A program made the position numbers and the translations under genes. From the NCBI GenBank assembly GCA_022826155.1, contig JAJDVL010000048.1, positions 32,719 to 96,718 on the forward strand: a stretch of 64,000 nucleotides of DNA. The letters run 5' to 3'. The notes below the pieces were generated by a model. The model saw only the letters and a list, made by a program, of their open reading frames with translations. It had not been told where the DNA came from and did no database searches. This document shows positions 28,101-37,177 of the stretch, in pieces. How positions within the stretch are numbered: position 1 is the stretch's first letter; the number at the start of each line of letters is the position of its first letter. The DNA is from Prochlorococcaceae cyanobacterium jk18x22bins.40 (GTDB lineage: Bacteria; Cyanobacteriota; Cyanobacteriia; PCC-6307; Cyanobiaceae).

Positions 28101-28776
28101 AGCTGTGGTGCTCTACGTGTTTCGTACGTTGGTGAAGGCCAATATACCCCTCAATGAAGGTTGTCTCAAGCCCATCACCATTGTGGTGCCCCAACCCTCC
28201 ATGTTGGCGCCCCGGGATCCAGCCGCGGTGGTGGCGGGGAACGTGGAAACCAGTCAAGCCTTGACCGATGCCCTCTATGGCGCCTTGGGGGTGATGGCCG
28301 CAGCCCAGGGCACCATGAATAACCTCAGCTTCGGCAACAAGAACCATCAGTATTACGAAACCATTGGCGGCGGCTCTGGCGCTGGACCGGGGTTTGCCGG
28401 GGCCGCCGCCGTGCAAACCCACATGACCAACTCCCGTCTCACGGATCCTGAAGTGTTGGAATCCCGATTCCCTGTGCGGGTGGAGTGTTTTGAGATCCGC
28501 GAGGGCTCTGGCGGCGCCGGGCGCTATCCCGGTGGGGATGGGGTCCGCCGCCACCTGCGCTTTCTGGAGCCCATGGAGGTGATGATCCTGGCCAACCGCC
28601 GCCGCATCCCACCCTACGGCTGTGCCGGGGGCAGCCCCGGAGCCCCGGGCCGAAGCTGGCTGGAGCGCGCCTGTGGGGAAACCGTTCCGCTGGGAAGCTG
28701 TGATCGGGTGCAGGCCCAGGCAGAGGACTTGGTGGTCATTGAAACACCGGGTGGAGGCGGGTATGGATTCCCTTGA
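25168..28776 (+). CDS. oplAH: 5-oxoprolinase (hydantoinase A/B fusion)
   Basis: A 1202-residue fusion protein that would hydrolyse 5-oxoproline to glutamate with ATP, recycling glutathione-derived pyroglutamate. Residues 1 to about 690 form the HyuA part, starting with the phosphate-binding [12 protein letters not shown] and containing [11 protein letters not shown] and [11 protein letters not shown]. The remaining half is HyuB, beginning [18 protein letters not shown] and including [18 protein letters not shown] and [13 protein letters not shown]. The start at the ATG at 25168 (MAQHQWRFW) fits the family better than the GTG at 25150. Full-length single-polypeptide form, as in eukaryotes and many cyanobacteria. 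It begins 28 bp after the tRNA. Confidence 0.92.
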   Translation: MAQHQWRFWIDRGGTFTDIVARTPDGSLKTHKLLSDNPRQSLDAPVQGIREVLNLAPGDPIPSQAIAEVRVGTTVATNALLERKGEQVALAVTRGFRHALSIGNQARPRLFDLEIRRTELLYTQVVEIEERIDAQGRVVRPLNHHQTRATLQAVHDAGIRTLAVVLLHSYRAPAHEQICGAIAADIGFRHVFLSHQVSPLIKVVGRGETTVVDAYLSPLLQRYVDHLAAELGDVPLLFMQSSGGLTAARQFQGKDAVLSGPAAGVVGAVAVTKAAGFGPPMISFDMGGTSTDVSLCHGGYSRSLEAQVAGVRLQTPMLNIHTVAAGGGSVCSFAQGRYQVGPDSAGADPGPACYGRGGPLTVTDCNLILGKLQSQHCPTVFGPNRQSALDPVAARRKLTAMAAAVAQATGQPQSLMAVATGFITVAVETMAKAMKTISLERGCEVRHATLCGFGGAAGQHACLVADVLGIRRILFHPMAGVLSAYGLGQAAIRALRQQSLNRPLPLGSRLEQPVAATLDHLAQAARQAVASQGVHPTRITVQRRLHLRYDGSDTALEVPAGSPAGMVEEFTRRHQQRYGFLMENKPLIIATAAVEAVGHAQPLAQPRQDHKATQPATPINSVVVVLSGRPHMAPVYDRTTLRAGVVLSGPALISEAVATTVVEPGWQAQRTDQGDLILERTGAKAEGPVIAREVDPVMLEVFHSRYMSIAEQMGVTLQNTASSVNIKERCDFSCAVFDTHGNLVANAPHLPVHLGSMSESVRQVVQAQGARMKPGDAYVLNSPYLGGTHLPDITVITPVFDPRGQDVLFYVGSRGHHADVGGISPGSMPPNSRSIGEEGVIIPISRIVEAGRFQEQAMRAILTSGPYPVRNPDQNIADLQAQVAANARGVAELQQLVEEFQLATVQDYMGHVQANAEESVRQVICSLNSGQFSYELDNGAMVQVTVSVDHQQRSAVVDFTGSSPQLGNNFNAPTAITRAVVLYVFRTLVKANIPLNEGCLKPITIVVPQPSMLAPRDPAAVVAGNVETSQALTDALYGALGVMAAAQGTMNNLSFGNKNHQYYETIGGGSGAGPGFAGAAAVQTHMTNSRLTDPEVLESRFPVRVECFEIREGSGGAGRYPGGDGVRRHLRFLEPMEVMILANRRRIPPYGCAGGSPGAPGRSWLERACGETVPLGSCDRVQAQAEDLVVIETPGGGGYGFP

Positions 28777-28833
28777 AATGACAGGTACAGATGTGGATAC
28801 ACTGCTCCCGACCCCATGGAGATGCCAGGAGCC

Positions 28834-29883
28834 ATGCGCATTCTCGTTGTCTCCACTGCCGTAGGACCCATTGGCCAGGGCCGTGGCGGCGGGGTGGAGG
28901 TGACCATTGATTCCCTCGTGCGTGGCCTGGTGGATCGGGGGCACCAGCTCATGACGCTGGCGCCGGAAGGATCGGAACCATGTGGTTGCCCCATGGGCAC
29001 AGTGGCCGGACAACTCCAGCCCCCTTGGCAACAGCAGTCGCGGGATGCCCCCATCGTGCAGCCGCCTGACGGCGTGCTGGCCGCCATGTGGCGCGAGGCC
29101 TGGGCTTCGCAAGACCGCCACCACGTGGTGTTGAACCTGGGTTACGACTGGCTGCCCCTCTGGCTTGGTCCCTGCTTTACCACCCCCGTCCTCCATTTGA
29201 TCAGCATGGGCAGCCTGAGCCAGGCCATGGATCAGGCTGTTGTCGACGTGGCCAACACCCACCAGGGACACCTGGCGTTTCATAGCAAGAGCCAGATGGA
29301 AAGCTTCGGCATTCACCACGGCACGGTTGTGGGCAATGGTTTTGATCTCGACACCTATCGTTTTGTCCGGGAGCCGGAGCCGCTCCTGGGCTGGGTGGGA
29401 CGCATTGCGCCGGAAAAGGGCCTTGAGGATGCCGCCGCGGCAGCGGCCTTGTTGCACATACCGTTGGCTGTGTGGGGCCGAGTGGAGGACCCTGCCTACA
29501 AGGCCCGAGTAATGGCGGACCATCCCGCCTGCGATTTCCGCTGGCAAGGGTTTCTGCCCCCCTTGCAGTTGCGCCAGGAGCTGGGGCGCTGCGCAGTTCT
29601 GCTCATGACCCCCCGCTGGCAGGAAGCCTTTGGCAATGCGGTGGTGGAGGCCATGGCTTGCGGTGTGCCCGTGGTGGCCTACCGACGGGGTGGACCCCGG
29701 GAAACCGTTGACCATGGCCTCACAGGATTCCTGGTGGAGCCTGGCCGGGTGGCGGAGTTGGCCACCGTGGTGGACAAGGCCTGCCGTCTGGACCGCTACA
29801 GGATTCGCCTCCGCTGCCAGGAGCGCTTCGGCATTGCCCCGTTTGCCCAACGCCTGGAGGACTGGATCCTGGCTGCCCTATGA
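28834..29883 (+). CDS. GT4-type glycosyltransferase (possible UDP-glucose:tetrahydrobiopterin glucosyltransferase)
   Basis: A 349-residue GT-B glycosyltransferase. It begins MRILVVSTAVGPIGQGRGGG with the glycine-rich acceptor loop and has the GT4 nucleotide-sugar block: LLGWVGRIAPEKGLEDAAAA, LLMTPRWQEAFGNAVVEAMA (E-x7-E motif) and CGVPVVAYRRGGPRE. The closest match I recall is the picocyanobacterial enzyme annotated as UDP-glucose:tetrahydrobiopterin glucosyltransferase (cyanopterin synthesis), but specificity cannot be read from the sequence. The ATG at 28834 is chosen by family alignment; an ATG six codons upstream is also possible. Confidence 0.7.
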   Translation: MRILVVSTAVGPIGQGRGGGVEVTIDSLVRGLVDRGHQLMTLAPEGSEPCGCPMGTVAGQLQPPWQQQSRDAPIVQPPDGVLAAMWREAWASQDRHHVVLNLGYDWLPLWLGPCFTTPVLHLISMGSLSQAMDQAVVDVANTHQGHLAFHSKSQMESFGIHHGTVVGNGFDLDTYRFVREPEPLLGWVGRIAPEKGLEDAAAAAALLHIPLAVWGRVEDPAYKARVMADHPACDFRWQGFLPPLQLRQELGRCAVLLMTPRWQEAFGNAVVEAMACGVPVVAYRRGGPRETVDHGLTGFLVEPGRVAELATVVDKACRLDRYRIRLRCQERFGIAPFAQRLEDWILAAL

Positions 29884-29916
29884 TGGATCTATCCCATGGA
29901 CTGAAGACCAAGCCCC

Positions 29917-30741
29917 ATGCCGACTCTCCTGGCAGAGCTTCCCTGGAAGGAGTTGGTGGCGTTGCTGGGCATGGGTGGACTGGCAGGTTTTTGCGCGGGG
30001 TTGCTGGGGATTGGCGGTGGGCTGGTTGTTGTGCCAGGTATGCTGCTGCTGCTCAGCTACCACGGCTACCCTGACGATGTTGTCCCGCCCATGGCGGCTG
30101 GCACCAGCCTGTCCCTGATGGTGTTCACCGCCACAGGTTCGGCCCTGTCCCATTTGCGTCAGGGGACCGTTTGTTTGGCCGTGTTGCGCAGGTTGCTGCC
30201 TTGGGTGATGGTATCGGAGTTGTTGGGCGTCTTCCTGGCCAACATCATCAACGCCCATTTCCTCGAAATCCTCTTCGGCCTGCTGGTGTTGGCGTTGGCC
30301 GTGGATTTGCTGCGCCGCTCTGTTCAACCTGCTTCTCCAGCCGTCCCCACCGTGAACCATCCCAGGACACTGACAATGGTTATGGGCAGTGCCATTGGCT
30401 TGAAAAGCGGCTTGTTTGGCGTGGGGGGCGGCGCGTTGGCGATCCCCTATTTCAATTGGCTCGGCCTTTCCCCCCGTGAAGTGGTGGGCACCACGGCCCT
30501 GCTCACATGGCCCGTGGCCGTTGTGGGGGCAATGGCTTACGGTTTAAGTCCACTCCCCATGAACGATCCTCTGATCGGTGTTGTGGGCAGCGTGTATTGG
30601 CTGGGGGTGCTGGTGATGATCCCGGCAACCGTACTGATGGCACCCCTCGGCGCCACGCTCTGCCGGATCTTTCCCCAGGATCAGCTCCGCCGGGTCTTCG
30701 GTGTGTTTCTGCTGGTGGTTGGCGTGCGAATTCTGCTGTAA
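29917..30741 (+). CDS. Sulfite exporter TauE/SafE family permease
   Basis: A 274-residue membrane protein with about eight helices in two repeats. Each repeat opens with the family's glycine-rich pattern: GLAGFCAGLLGIGGGLVVVP and GLKSGLFGVGGGALAIPYFN. The family exports sulfite, sulfoacetate or other organosulfur anions; the substrate here is not known. It follows the glycosyltransferase by 33 bp. Confidence 0.85.
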   Translation: MPTLLAELPWKELVALLGMGGLAGFCAGLLGIGGGLVVVPGMLLLLSYHGYPDDVVPPMAAGTSLSLMVFTATGSALSHLRQGTVCLAVLRRLLPWVMVSELLGVFLANIINAHFLEILFGLLVLALAVDLLRRSVQPASPAVPTVNHPRTLTMVMGSAIGLKSGLFGVGGGALAIPYFNWLGLSPREVVGTTALLTWPVAVVGAMAYGLSPLPMNDPLIGVVGSVYWLGVLVMIPATVLMAPLGATLCRIFPQDQLRRVFGVFLLVVGVRILL

Positions 30742-30776
30742 GGCAATCCTGGCGTCTCGCGAGGACACCTGCTTCA

Positions 30777-32525
30777 ATGCGGTTGCCACCGCTGCCTGCA
30801 GGACTCCCCACCTTGGGTCAGTACCCGCGCCCATCTTCTGATTTGCCTGCCCAGGACCGGGTAGGCGCCCAGTTCAAACACCGGCAGCACACCAGAATTG
30901 CCCTGAAGGCACGCCGCGCCAGGGTCCCCGTCCGGGAAGTGCTGTTGTGGCTATTGGTGAGCGTTGTGGGCGTGTCTGCCGTCACCATTAGCGCTCTTAT
31001 TGCCCTGGCGCCAACCCTGACCGATAGCGGGGAAACTTGGCAGAGCCAGGACCGGCCTCGACAAGGCCACGCGGTGGCGGAGCCCTTGCGCGTCGCCCTG
31101 GATGGGGAGCATTTCTACCAGTTGGATCTGGACCCACGCCAAGTGGAGTTTGACCTTCTCCGTGGCTGGGATCGAGAACAGGAGGCGTTTGCGGATCCTG
31201 ATGCCCTGGCCTTCATCTCGGGTCCCATGTATGAGCGCTACTACTGGCCCGACCCCAGGCTGGAGAAGGCTATTGATCAGACGGTGCAGCCCAATAGCCC
31301 TCAGCGGGCTGCAGATCAGGGCTACACGGTTCCCCTGGGAGACCTGAAGTTCGGTCCTGAAATCTGGCGGGGACTGAATCGGGCCGCTTCTGGCCAGAGG
31401 GCGTTCATCGGCATTGATTATGCCGGTGAGGTGACCTTTGGCTACGGGGAGCTGACGGCAGAGCGGGCACGCGCCTACGAAACGTTCATTGGCGGCCTTC
31501 ACGTGCTCTACAACGACCTGCAGCCAGTGCAACCGGGCTACCAGGGGGCCTACAACAAGGGAGTGGGGCAAAAGATTCGCTATTACCTGCCCCGGGTCCG
31601 GGTGGTCATCGGGCTGCGGCCGGACCGGCGCTTGGAAGTGCTCATGAGCAAGGACGGCCTCACCCTGGAAGAAACACGGGAACTGAGCCGCCAGCGGGGA
31701 CTGGTTGCCGCCTACCTCCCTGACCATGCTTCCAAAAGCCGCTTCATTGTGCCCGGCGTCAAAGGTTTTGATGAAGAAGACGCCAACTGGATCAGCGGTG
31801 GGTCCACCAGCTACGTGCATGTGCCCTACATGATTCGCATCAGCCAGCGCCGCCAAACCGGCGTCGTTGAGCAAAGCCCCCCCATTACCCTCGCTCCCGT
31901 CCCCCAGGACACTGGTTGTGACGGCCCGTTCAGTTGTGCGAGGCAGGGGATGCTTTGGGCTGGAGATCGGTCTCTCTCCGGGCTCAACCGCCTCATGGGG
32001 GCTGTGCTGGGAGGGGGCTCTCTGCCGGAGCCGCCCATCACGGCTGATCCCCCCGCCGCACAGTTGAGATCCCTGCCGTCCAAAACCGTGGCGTCTTCCC
32101 CACAAGACGACGTGAACCCTCCTGGGGACCAGCCTGTGGATCTGGCCTGGGTGCCCAATCCGGACCAGGCACCGGCCCGCCATGTCAGATCCGAGCCAAT
32201 CACCAGGCCGGCAACGGTGCAGGACGATATGGCGGAGCCAATTGTGGTGCCTCAGGATGCGGATGAAGACTTTTGGAAAAGCTCCCTGCCGCCATCCTTA
32301 CCGGCCCTGGATCCGGACCAGGGGCTCGGGGCTGCCGCGCCACTGCCAAAACTTGAACTGAGTCGGGCCAACGCAGTGGATAAGCCTTTGCCAAAGCTGC
32401 CCTCGATCCACGCTGCCAGCGGGGAAGAGGTGACCAGGACCCGGCACTTTCCACCGCCACCCACACTGGACATGATATTGGATGCTCCACCCACCATTCC
32501 CCGTCTTAACCTGGGACACGAATAA
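30777..32525 (+). CDS. Membrane-anchored conserved cyanobacterial protein, possibly phosphodiester glycosidase-like
   Basis: About 582 residues from the ATG at 30777, which avoids overlap with the TauE gene. A single membrane helix (VLLWLLVSVVGVSAVTISAL) near residue 55 anchors a large extracytoplasmic domain. The part containing RVVIGLRPDRRLEVLMSKDG, GLTLEETRELSRQRGLVAAY and WISGGSTSYVHVPYMIRI resembles, distantly, the phosphodiester glycosidase (NAGPA/DUF2233) pattern of a GLTLxE helix followed by an SGG-type loop. The last 200 residues are Pro/Asp-rich and probably disordered. The enzymatic role is inference; it may simply be a conserved surface protein. Confidence 0.55.
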   Translation: MRLPPLPAGLPTLGQYPRPSSDLPAQDRVGAQFKHRQHTRIALKARRARVPVREVLLWLLVSVVGVSAVTISALIALAPTLTDSGETWQSQDRPRQGHAVAEPLRVALDGEHFYQLDLDPRQVEFDLLRGWDREQEAFADPDALAFISGPMYERYYWPDPRLEKAIDQTVQPNSPQRAADQGYTVPLGDLKFGPEIWRGLNRAASGQRAFIGIDYAGEVTFGYGELTAERARAYETFIGGLHVLYNDLQPVQPGYQGAYNKGVGQKIRYYLPRVRVVIGLRPDRRLEVLMSKDGLTLEETRELSRQRGLVAAYLPDHASKSRFIVPGVKGFDEEDANWISGGSTSYVHVPYMIRISQRRQTGVVEQSPPITLAPVPQDTGCDGPFSCARQGMLWAGDRSLSGLNRLMGAVLGGGSLPEPPITADPPAAQLRSLPSKTVASSPQDDVNPPGDQPVDLAWVPNPDQAPARHVRSEPITRPATVQDDMAEPIVVPQDADEDFWKSSLPPSLPALDPDQGLGAAAPLPKLELSRANAVDKPLPKLPSIHAASGEEVTRTRHFPPPPTLDMILDAPPTIPRLNLGHE

Positions 32526-32583
32526 GGCGTTACGCGGGCTGTGGTACATTTGCCCCTCATGCTTGAAAGGTGAGTGCTAGCCC

Positions 32584-34335
32584 ATGAAACCCTTTGCTGC
32601 ACTATCCCTCCTGCTGGCACTGGCCACATCCATAGGGAGTAGCGTTTCCGGGGACGCCATGGCTCAGACCCGGAGGACCAATGGGGGCGAGTCAACAGAT
32701 TCCTCCTCCAGGAACACCCTGACCCTGCGCTACTGGCAAGCTCCCTCTGTGCTGATCCCCTACCTGTCAGCGGGGACGAAGGATTGGGAAGCATCCTCAC
32801 CAAGTCTTGAACCGCTCGCCATCCATGGACCCGACGGTGATTTGATTCCCCGTCTTGCAACAACGATTCCCACCCTTGACAACGGCGGCGTCAGCCCTGA
32901 CGGTCGCACCATCACCTGGACCATCAAGGACAATGTGCGTTGGTCTGACGGCAGTCCCATGACAGCAGAGGACGTGATCTTTACCTGGAAATATTGCCTG
33001 GCTCCTGGCTCCGGCTGTCAAGAGCGGAATATCTTCGATGATGTGGTGATCGTTGAGGCTCTGGATTCCCATACAGTGAAAATAAAATTTACTCAGCCCA
33101 AGCCCTACCCTTATGGTGTCTTTGTAGGGTCAAAAATGCCCATCATCAGTCAGGACCAGTTTGCCGACTGCTTGGGGGTGGTTGCCCGGTCTTGCGCAGA
33201 AGAGCGGCTTCCTTTAGGGACAGGTCCCTATCGGATTACCGATTTTACCATTGGAGAAGATGTGGCATACGTCAAAAATCCTTTTTTCCGCGGTGCAGAG
33301 CCCTATTTTGACCAGGTGTTGCTGAAAGGGGGTGGCACGTCCCTGGAAGGGGCCCAGGCTGTTCTTGCCGATGGTACGGCAGATTATAGCTGGAACGTGC
33401 AGGAAGATCCCCAGGTATTGAAGGAGCTGGAAGCCTTGAACATGGGACGACTTATTGTTGCTTTTGGTAGTACGGTTGAGCGCATCTTTATGAATCAGGC
33501 TAACCCGAATCCCACACTGGGCCAACAGCGCTCTGAGTATAATAACGGTGAGAATCCTCACCCCTTTCTCACCTTCACGCCCATTACCCAGGCCCTATCC
33601 ATGGCCGTTGACCGCCAGATACTTGCAGAACAGCTCTATGGATTTGCCGGTAAGCCTGCCTGTAATATTATTACCGGCCCGTCTGACTACGTCTCAACAG
33701 CCAACGATGTCTGTCTGGGGCAGGATATTGCTGGAGCCAATGCTCTCCTTGATGCAAATGGCGTGGTTGATAACGACGGGGACGGCATTCGTGAGTATGG
33801 TGATGTTCCTTTGCACATCACTTTTCAAACCTCGGACAATCCTGTCCGCAAGGCCACCCATGATCTTCTACAGGAGTGGTGGGGAAAGATTGGCATCTCT
33901 ACGGATTTGACCCTCCATAGGGCAGATGTTTTCTTCGGTGGCGATCCGGCTTTGCAAAAAGGCCAAACGTATGCCCGTTTCTTTGCGGATGCTCAGATGT
34001 TTTCAGAGTCTACAACAATGGATCCGGAGCAATTTCTATCTGGGCATGTTTGCAGCTCTATCCCAACCTCTGAGAACAGATGGTCAGGATCTAACGTGAG
34101 TCGTATGTGTAATGAGGATTATGACCGTCTCTTGCTAAAACTACGCCAAGCGCCACTGGGACCTGAGCGCCAGCAGTTGGTGAAGCAGCTCAACGACATC
34201 ATTGTGCAAAACGGATATATCATTCCCCTGGTCAGTCGTTCCCTTCCCTCCGCTGTTGCCAACACGCTAAAGGGGTTTGTCGCCAACCCATGGGATAGCC
34301 AGCTCTGGAATATTGACCAGTGGTCTCGCCTGTAG
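32584..34335 (+). CDS. ABC transporter substrate-binding protein, family 5 (oligopeptide type)
   Basis: A 583-residue periplasmic binding protein of the SBP_bac_5 family. An N-terminal signal peptide (ALSLLLALATSIGSSVSGDA, cleavage near AMA/QT) is followed by the family's blocks: NTLTLRYWQAPSVLIPYLS, NVRWSDGSPMTAEDVIFTWK, LGTGPYRITDF and ITQALSMAVDRQILAEQLYG. It would bind peptides, nickel or other small ligands. No dipeptide-type permease or ATPase genes flank it; the adjacent convergent ATPase belongs to a different ABC class, so partners must lie elsewhere. Slightly AT-richer than its neighbours. Confidence 0.88.
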   Translation: MKPFAALSLLLALATSIGSSVSGDAMAQTRRTNGGESTDSSSRNTLTLRYWQAPSVLIPYLSAGTKDWEASSPSLEPLAIHGPDGDLIPRLATTIPTLDNGGVSPDGRTITWTIKDNVRWSDGSPMTAEDVIFTWKYCLAPGSGCQERNIFDDVVIVEALDSHTVKIKFTQPKPYPYGVFVGSKMPIISQDQFADCLGVVARSCAEERLPLGTGPYRITDFTIGEDVAYVKNPFFRGAEPYFDQVLLKGGGTSLEGAQAVLADGTADYSWNVQEDPQVLKELEALNMGRLIVAFGSTVERIFMNQANPNPTLGQQRSEYNNGENPHPFLTFTPITQALSMAVDRQILAEQLYGFAGKPACNIITGPSDYVSTANDVCLGQDIAGANALLDANGVVDNDGDGIREYGDVPLHITFQTSDNPVRKATHDLLQEWWGKIGISTDLTLHRADVFFGGDPALQKGQTYARFFADAQMFSESTTMDPEQFLSGHVCSSIPTSENRWSGSNVSRMCNEDYDRLLLKLRQAPLGPERQQLVKQLNDIIVQNGYIIPLVSRSLPSAVANTLKGFVANPWDSQLWNIDQWSRL

Positions 34336-34344
34336 TCGTCCTCT

Positions 34345-35463
34345 TCAGGCTGGCACCAGGGGAAGCTGCTGGGGGTACAGCAGCAGTTCAGCGGCTGGAT
34401 CAATAGTCACCACACAGCGTTGATGCAGGGTCAAGGTATTGCTCAAAGGCTGCCGAAGCTTGAGGGTAAAATTGTCCAGTTGAATGCGATATAGCCACGC
34501 CTGGCCGAGGAATTCCCGGCAAGTGATGCTACCCGCACCCTGGTCATCCGCCTTCAGTTGCAACTGCTCTGGCCTCAGCAACACTTGCAGCCCTGTGTTC
34601 GGGTCAATAGCTGTGGCCCCCGATGGGCAACGCAGCAGTCCTAGAGGCGTGTTCACGGTCTGCCCATCCACCTGCCGGGCCGGCAGCAGGTTGGCCTGCA
34701 GCACAAAGCTGGCCACAAACCCTGTGGTGGGGCTCTCCACCAGTTGTCGCGGCCGGGCACATTGCTCCAGGTGCCCCCCACTGAGCACGGCGACGCGATC
34801 ACAGATGGCCAGCGCCTCCTCAGGATCATGGGTCACCATCAAACCGGTGGCGCCGCAACATGCCAGCACATTGGGGAGTTCGCTGCGCAGTCGCAGCCGC
34901 ACCTCCACGTCCAGATTGCTGAAGGGCTCATCCAGCAGCACCAGGGAGGGGGCGGGCGCCAGGGCACGGGCCAGGGCCAGCCGCTGCCGCTGGCCGCCGG
35001 ACAACTCATGGGGATAGCGCTTCTCAAGACCCCCCAGGCCCACCAACTCCAGCAGCCAGTGGGCCCGGCTCCGATCCTGGTCCACGCCCAGGCCAAAGCA
35101 GGCGTTGTCCCAGACGGAGAGATGGGGGAACAGGGCATCGTCTTGAAACACCATGCCAATGTTCCGCCGCTCCGGTGGTCGTAGCCATGTGGGACTGGAC
35201 ACCTCCTGCCCATCCAGCAGAATCTGTCCCCGGCAGGGACGGTCAAACCCGGCAATCAGGCGCAGCAGGCTGGTTTTACCGCAACCGGATGGGCCAAGGA
35301 GCCCCACCAGTTCCCGCTCTTGCAGTTGCAAATCAATCCCTTGCAGGAGCCATGGGGCATCATTGCCTCCAAATCGGTGCCACAGCCCTTCCACCTGCAA
35401 CCGCTTTTGACTTGATTGGACCACCCTTTCACTCCTAAGCAAGGAGGGGTTGGGTTGATCCAT
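34345..35463 (-). CDS. futC: Iron(III)/spermidine-type ABC transporter ATPase (FutC-like)
   Basis: A 372-residue ABC ATPase with a C-terminal regulatory TOBE domain. Walker A GPSGCGKTS, signature LSGGQRQRLALARAL, Walker B LVLLDEPFSNLD and the switch His in LMVTHDPEEAL are intact; the LLRPEQLQL block marks the TOBE region. Sequence character is closest to the iron-uptake ATPase FutC (FbpC) of cyanobacteria, but sulfate and polyamine ATPases are related. Its permease and binding-protein genes are not in this window. Confidence 0.8.
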   Translation of the reverse strand: MDQPNPSLLRSERVVQSSQKRLQVEGLWHRFGGNDAPWLLQGIDLQLQERELVGLLGPSGCGKTSLLRLIAGFDRPCRGQILLDGQEVSSPTWLRPPERRNIGMVFQDDALFPHLSVWDNACFGLGVDQDRSRAHWLLELVGLGGLEKRYPHELSGGQRQRLALARALAPAPSLVLLDEPFSNLDVEVRLRLRSELPNVLACCGATGLMVTHDPEEALAICDRVAVLSGGHLEQCARPRQLVESPTTGFVASFVLQANLLPARQVDGQTVNTPLGLLRCPSGATAIDPNTGLQVLLRPEQLQLKADDQGAGSITCREFLGQAWLYRIQLDNFTLKLRQPLSNTLTLHQRCVVTIDPAAELLLYPQQLPLVPA

Positions 35464-35521
35464 TGTGGCACGTGTCAGGGCGGAGTCTAGCCTAGGCTCT
35501 CCATCATTCGGTCGTCAACCA

Positions 35522-35749
35522 ATGGACCCCAGCCGCCAGTTGTATGACGCCATCCGTCAAGATCGGCAACTCACGGCCTCCCTCTACCGCCAGGCACTCA
35601 ACGACCCGGGTGGCACCGTGAAACGCCTGGTGGCCCTGGCTGCGGAGCGGGGCCTCTCCGTCTCGGCAGAAGACGTGCGCCGCTTTGTGGCCGAGTTGGA
35701 GGATCCCGGCAGCCGCCGCTGGTTGGATAAGGCCCGCGGGGGACTTTAA
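35522..35749 (+). CDS. Small Nif11-like protein
   Basis: A 75-residue protein from the ATG at 35522. The pattern LYDAIRQDRQLTASLYRQAL, then VKRLVALAAERGLSVSAEDV, is that of the Nif11 domain (short N-terminal helix, DxxL, then ALAxxxGxxxSxEDV), which in other cyanobacteria serves as leader of peptide natural products. There is no core peptide after the domain here, although the C-terminus ends Gly-Gly-Leu. No modification enzyme is adjacent, so a peptide-maturation role is not supported. Confidence 0.6.
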   Translation: MDPSRQLYDAIRQDRQLTASLYRQALNDPGGTVKRLVALAAERGLSVSAEDVRRFVAELEDPGSRRWLDKARGGL

Positions 35750-35765
35750 CAACCCGGAGTCCCGG

Positions 35766-35981
35766 TCAGGTCCCAGTGGTGGGGCCTGTGCCCATGGCGA
35801 GGCCAACATCATCCCTTAGCGGGGCATGGTGGACTGCCTGGGGCCTGGGGCGTTGACGATTTTGAGCACCGCCGCCGCCAGCCCAGCTAAAAAATAACCA
35901 ATAACTCACCATGGCCAGACCTACGGCCACAACGATGGCGGAGATCTGCTCCAGTCGCTTGAGCACCTCCCTTACCACCAA
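35766..35981 (-). CDS. Small single-pass membrane protein
   Basis: A 71-residue frame with one hydrophobic helix (ISAIVVAVGLAMVSYWLFFSW) after an amphipathic N-terminus (VLKRLEQ) and a polar tail. The reading frame begins with TTG; GTG codons just downstream are alternative starts. The N-terminal half looks like a real small cyanobacterial membrane protein and the C-terminal part may be poorly conserved. The function is unknown. It is convergent with the Nif11-like gene. Confidence 0.45.
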   Translation of the reverse strand: MVVREVLKRLEQISAIVVAVGLAMVSYWLFFSWAGGGGAQNRQRPRPQAVHHAPLRDDVGLAMGTGPTTGT

Positions 35982-36140
35982 GCAACTTCAAGCCTATGGC
36001 ATTGACCTCAATCCGACGTGGCGCAATCATTCGCAATGGAAATCTAGGCAACAAGACTTATTTTTCTTGTGAGGAAAGCAAGATCTCCGTAGTTTGGATA
36101 CATCCGATCAATTCCACTCTTTGGAGGAGGCTCCGACCCC

Positions 36141-36284
36141 ATGCAACACACAGAACAACAGGTGGAGCGCTGGGACGCCATTGAGCAGTATTTCATCTGC
36201 ATTTCCGAATGCTCCCTCCACGATGGCGAGTGTGTGACCCACTGTGTCGAGGTGCTCAAAACCCAGCAAGCCGAGTCCGGTTAA
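36141..36284 (+). CDS. Small four-cysteine conserved protein
   Basis: A 47-residue protein (ATG at 36141, stop TAA ending at 36284) preceded by a strong ribosome-binding site (GGAGGAGG, 9 bases upstream). It contains CISECSLHDGECVTHC, a C-x3-C-x6-C-x3-C arrangement suited to binding zinc or an iron-sulfur cluster or to forming two disulfides between helices. I recall similar short proteins in other picocyanobacteria; the function is unknown. The stop overlaps the 3' end of the convergent ROK gene by 4 bases. Confidence 0.7.
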   Translation: MQHTEQQVERWDAIEQYFICISECSLHDGECVTHCVEVLKTQQAESG

Positions 36285-37177
36285 CCCCGACTCCGGCTAA
36301 CCAGGTGATCCAAGGCAAGGCGGGCCGCGCCAGCTCGCCCCGCCCCGTTGCCCAATGCACATGGCAGGACGACCATGTCTTGACGAAACATTGGTAGCAG
36401 CCGCTGCTGCAATTCCTGCTCCAGCGCGGTGCGGAAATAAGGCAATGCTCCGGCAATTCCTCCCCCTAGAAGGACGCGCTCCGGCGTAAAGAGATAGGCC
36501 AACGACGCGATACCCATCCCCAAACGGCGTCCGTAGGTTTGCCAATGGGCAAGGGCTGTTTGTTCCTGCTGGGCAGCGCGCTCAGCCAGGGCGGCAGGCT
36601 CCAGGCCCGAGAGGCGCTTGAGAGCAGCAATGGAGCAGTGCTGCTGCAGGGAGCCCTGGTTACCGCTGTTGCAGGGTGGACCAGAGGGGTCCAGGAGGAT
36701 CAAGCCAGGCTCCGTGGCAATCCCCAAGCGCCCCGTCAACAACTTGCCCCCCAGGATCACGGCTCCCCCGACACCCGTCCCCAAGGAGAGCAGGAGCAGG
36801 TCTTGGACATCCCGCCCAGCACCGAGCCAAAGCTCCCCGAGGGCAGCGCAGTTGGCATCGTTGGCGATGGTCACGGGGCGTTCTTGCTGGGCCTCCAACC
36901 AATCCGCGAGGGGCACGTCACGCCAACCGGGCAGATTGATGGCCAATTGGGCCACCCGGCCTGCCCGATCCGCTGGACCGGGCACACCCACCCCAACGCC
37001 AGACGCCTGATGTCGGGGATCCAGGCGCTCCAGGCCCTCCAGCAGGATGGTGATGACCGCCCCCGGGGTGGCTGGTTGAGGGGTGGCCAGTTCCAGATGG
37101 GCATGGCAGCGGCCCGTACCGTCAAAGCGGCCCAGCTTCAGAGCTGTGCCACCGATATCTACGCCAATGACCTGCAT
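36281..37177 (-). CDS. ROK-family sugar kinase (glucokinase-like)
   Basis: A 298-residue ROK protein. The N-terminal ATP phosphate-binding motif VIGVDIGGTALKLGRFD, the catalytic region TIANDANCAALGELWLGAG and LSLGTGVGGAVILGGKLLTG identify it. The usual zinc-binding CxCGxxGCxE motif is degenerate here (PPCNSGNQGSLQQHC). Likely reaction: ATP-dependent phosphorylation of glucose or another hexose. Its start overlaps the stop of tamB (upstream on the same strand), so the two are probably translationally coupled. Confidence 0.85.
   Translation of the reverse strand: MQVIGVDIGGTALKLGRFDGTGRCHAHLELATPQPATPGAVITILLEGLERLDPRHQASGVGVGVPGPADRAGRVAQLAINLPGWRDVPLADWLEAQQERPVTIANDANCAALGELWLGAGRDVQDLLLLSLGTGVGGAVILGGKLLTGRLGIATEPGLILLDPSGPPCNSGNQGSLQQHCSIAALKRLSGLEPAALAERAAQQEQTALAHWQTYGRRLGMGIASLAYLFTPERVLLGGGIAGALPYFRTALEQELQQRLLPMFRQDMVVLPCALGNGAGRAGAARLALDHLVSRSRG

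Noticed and set aside
27802..29850. Minus-strand frame of 682 codons opposite oplAH and the glycosyltransferase
   Set aside because: It spans two real plus-strand genes and has antisense composition with no domain.
30951..32183. Minus-strand frame of 410 codons
   Set aside because: Shadow of the membrane-anchored plus-strand protein at 30777; no motif.
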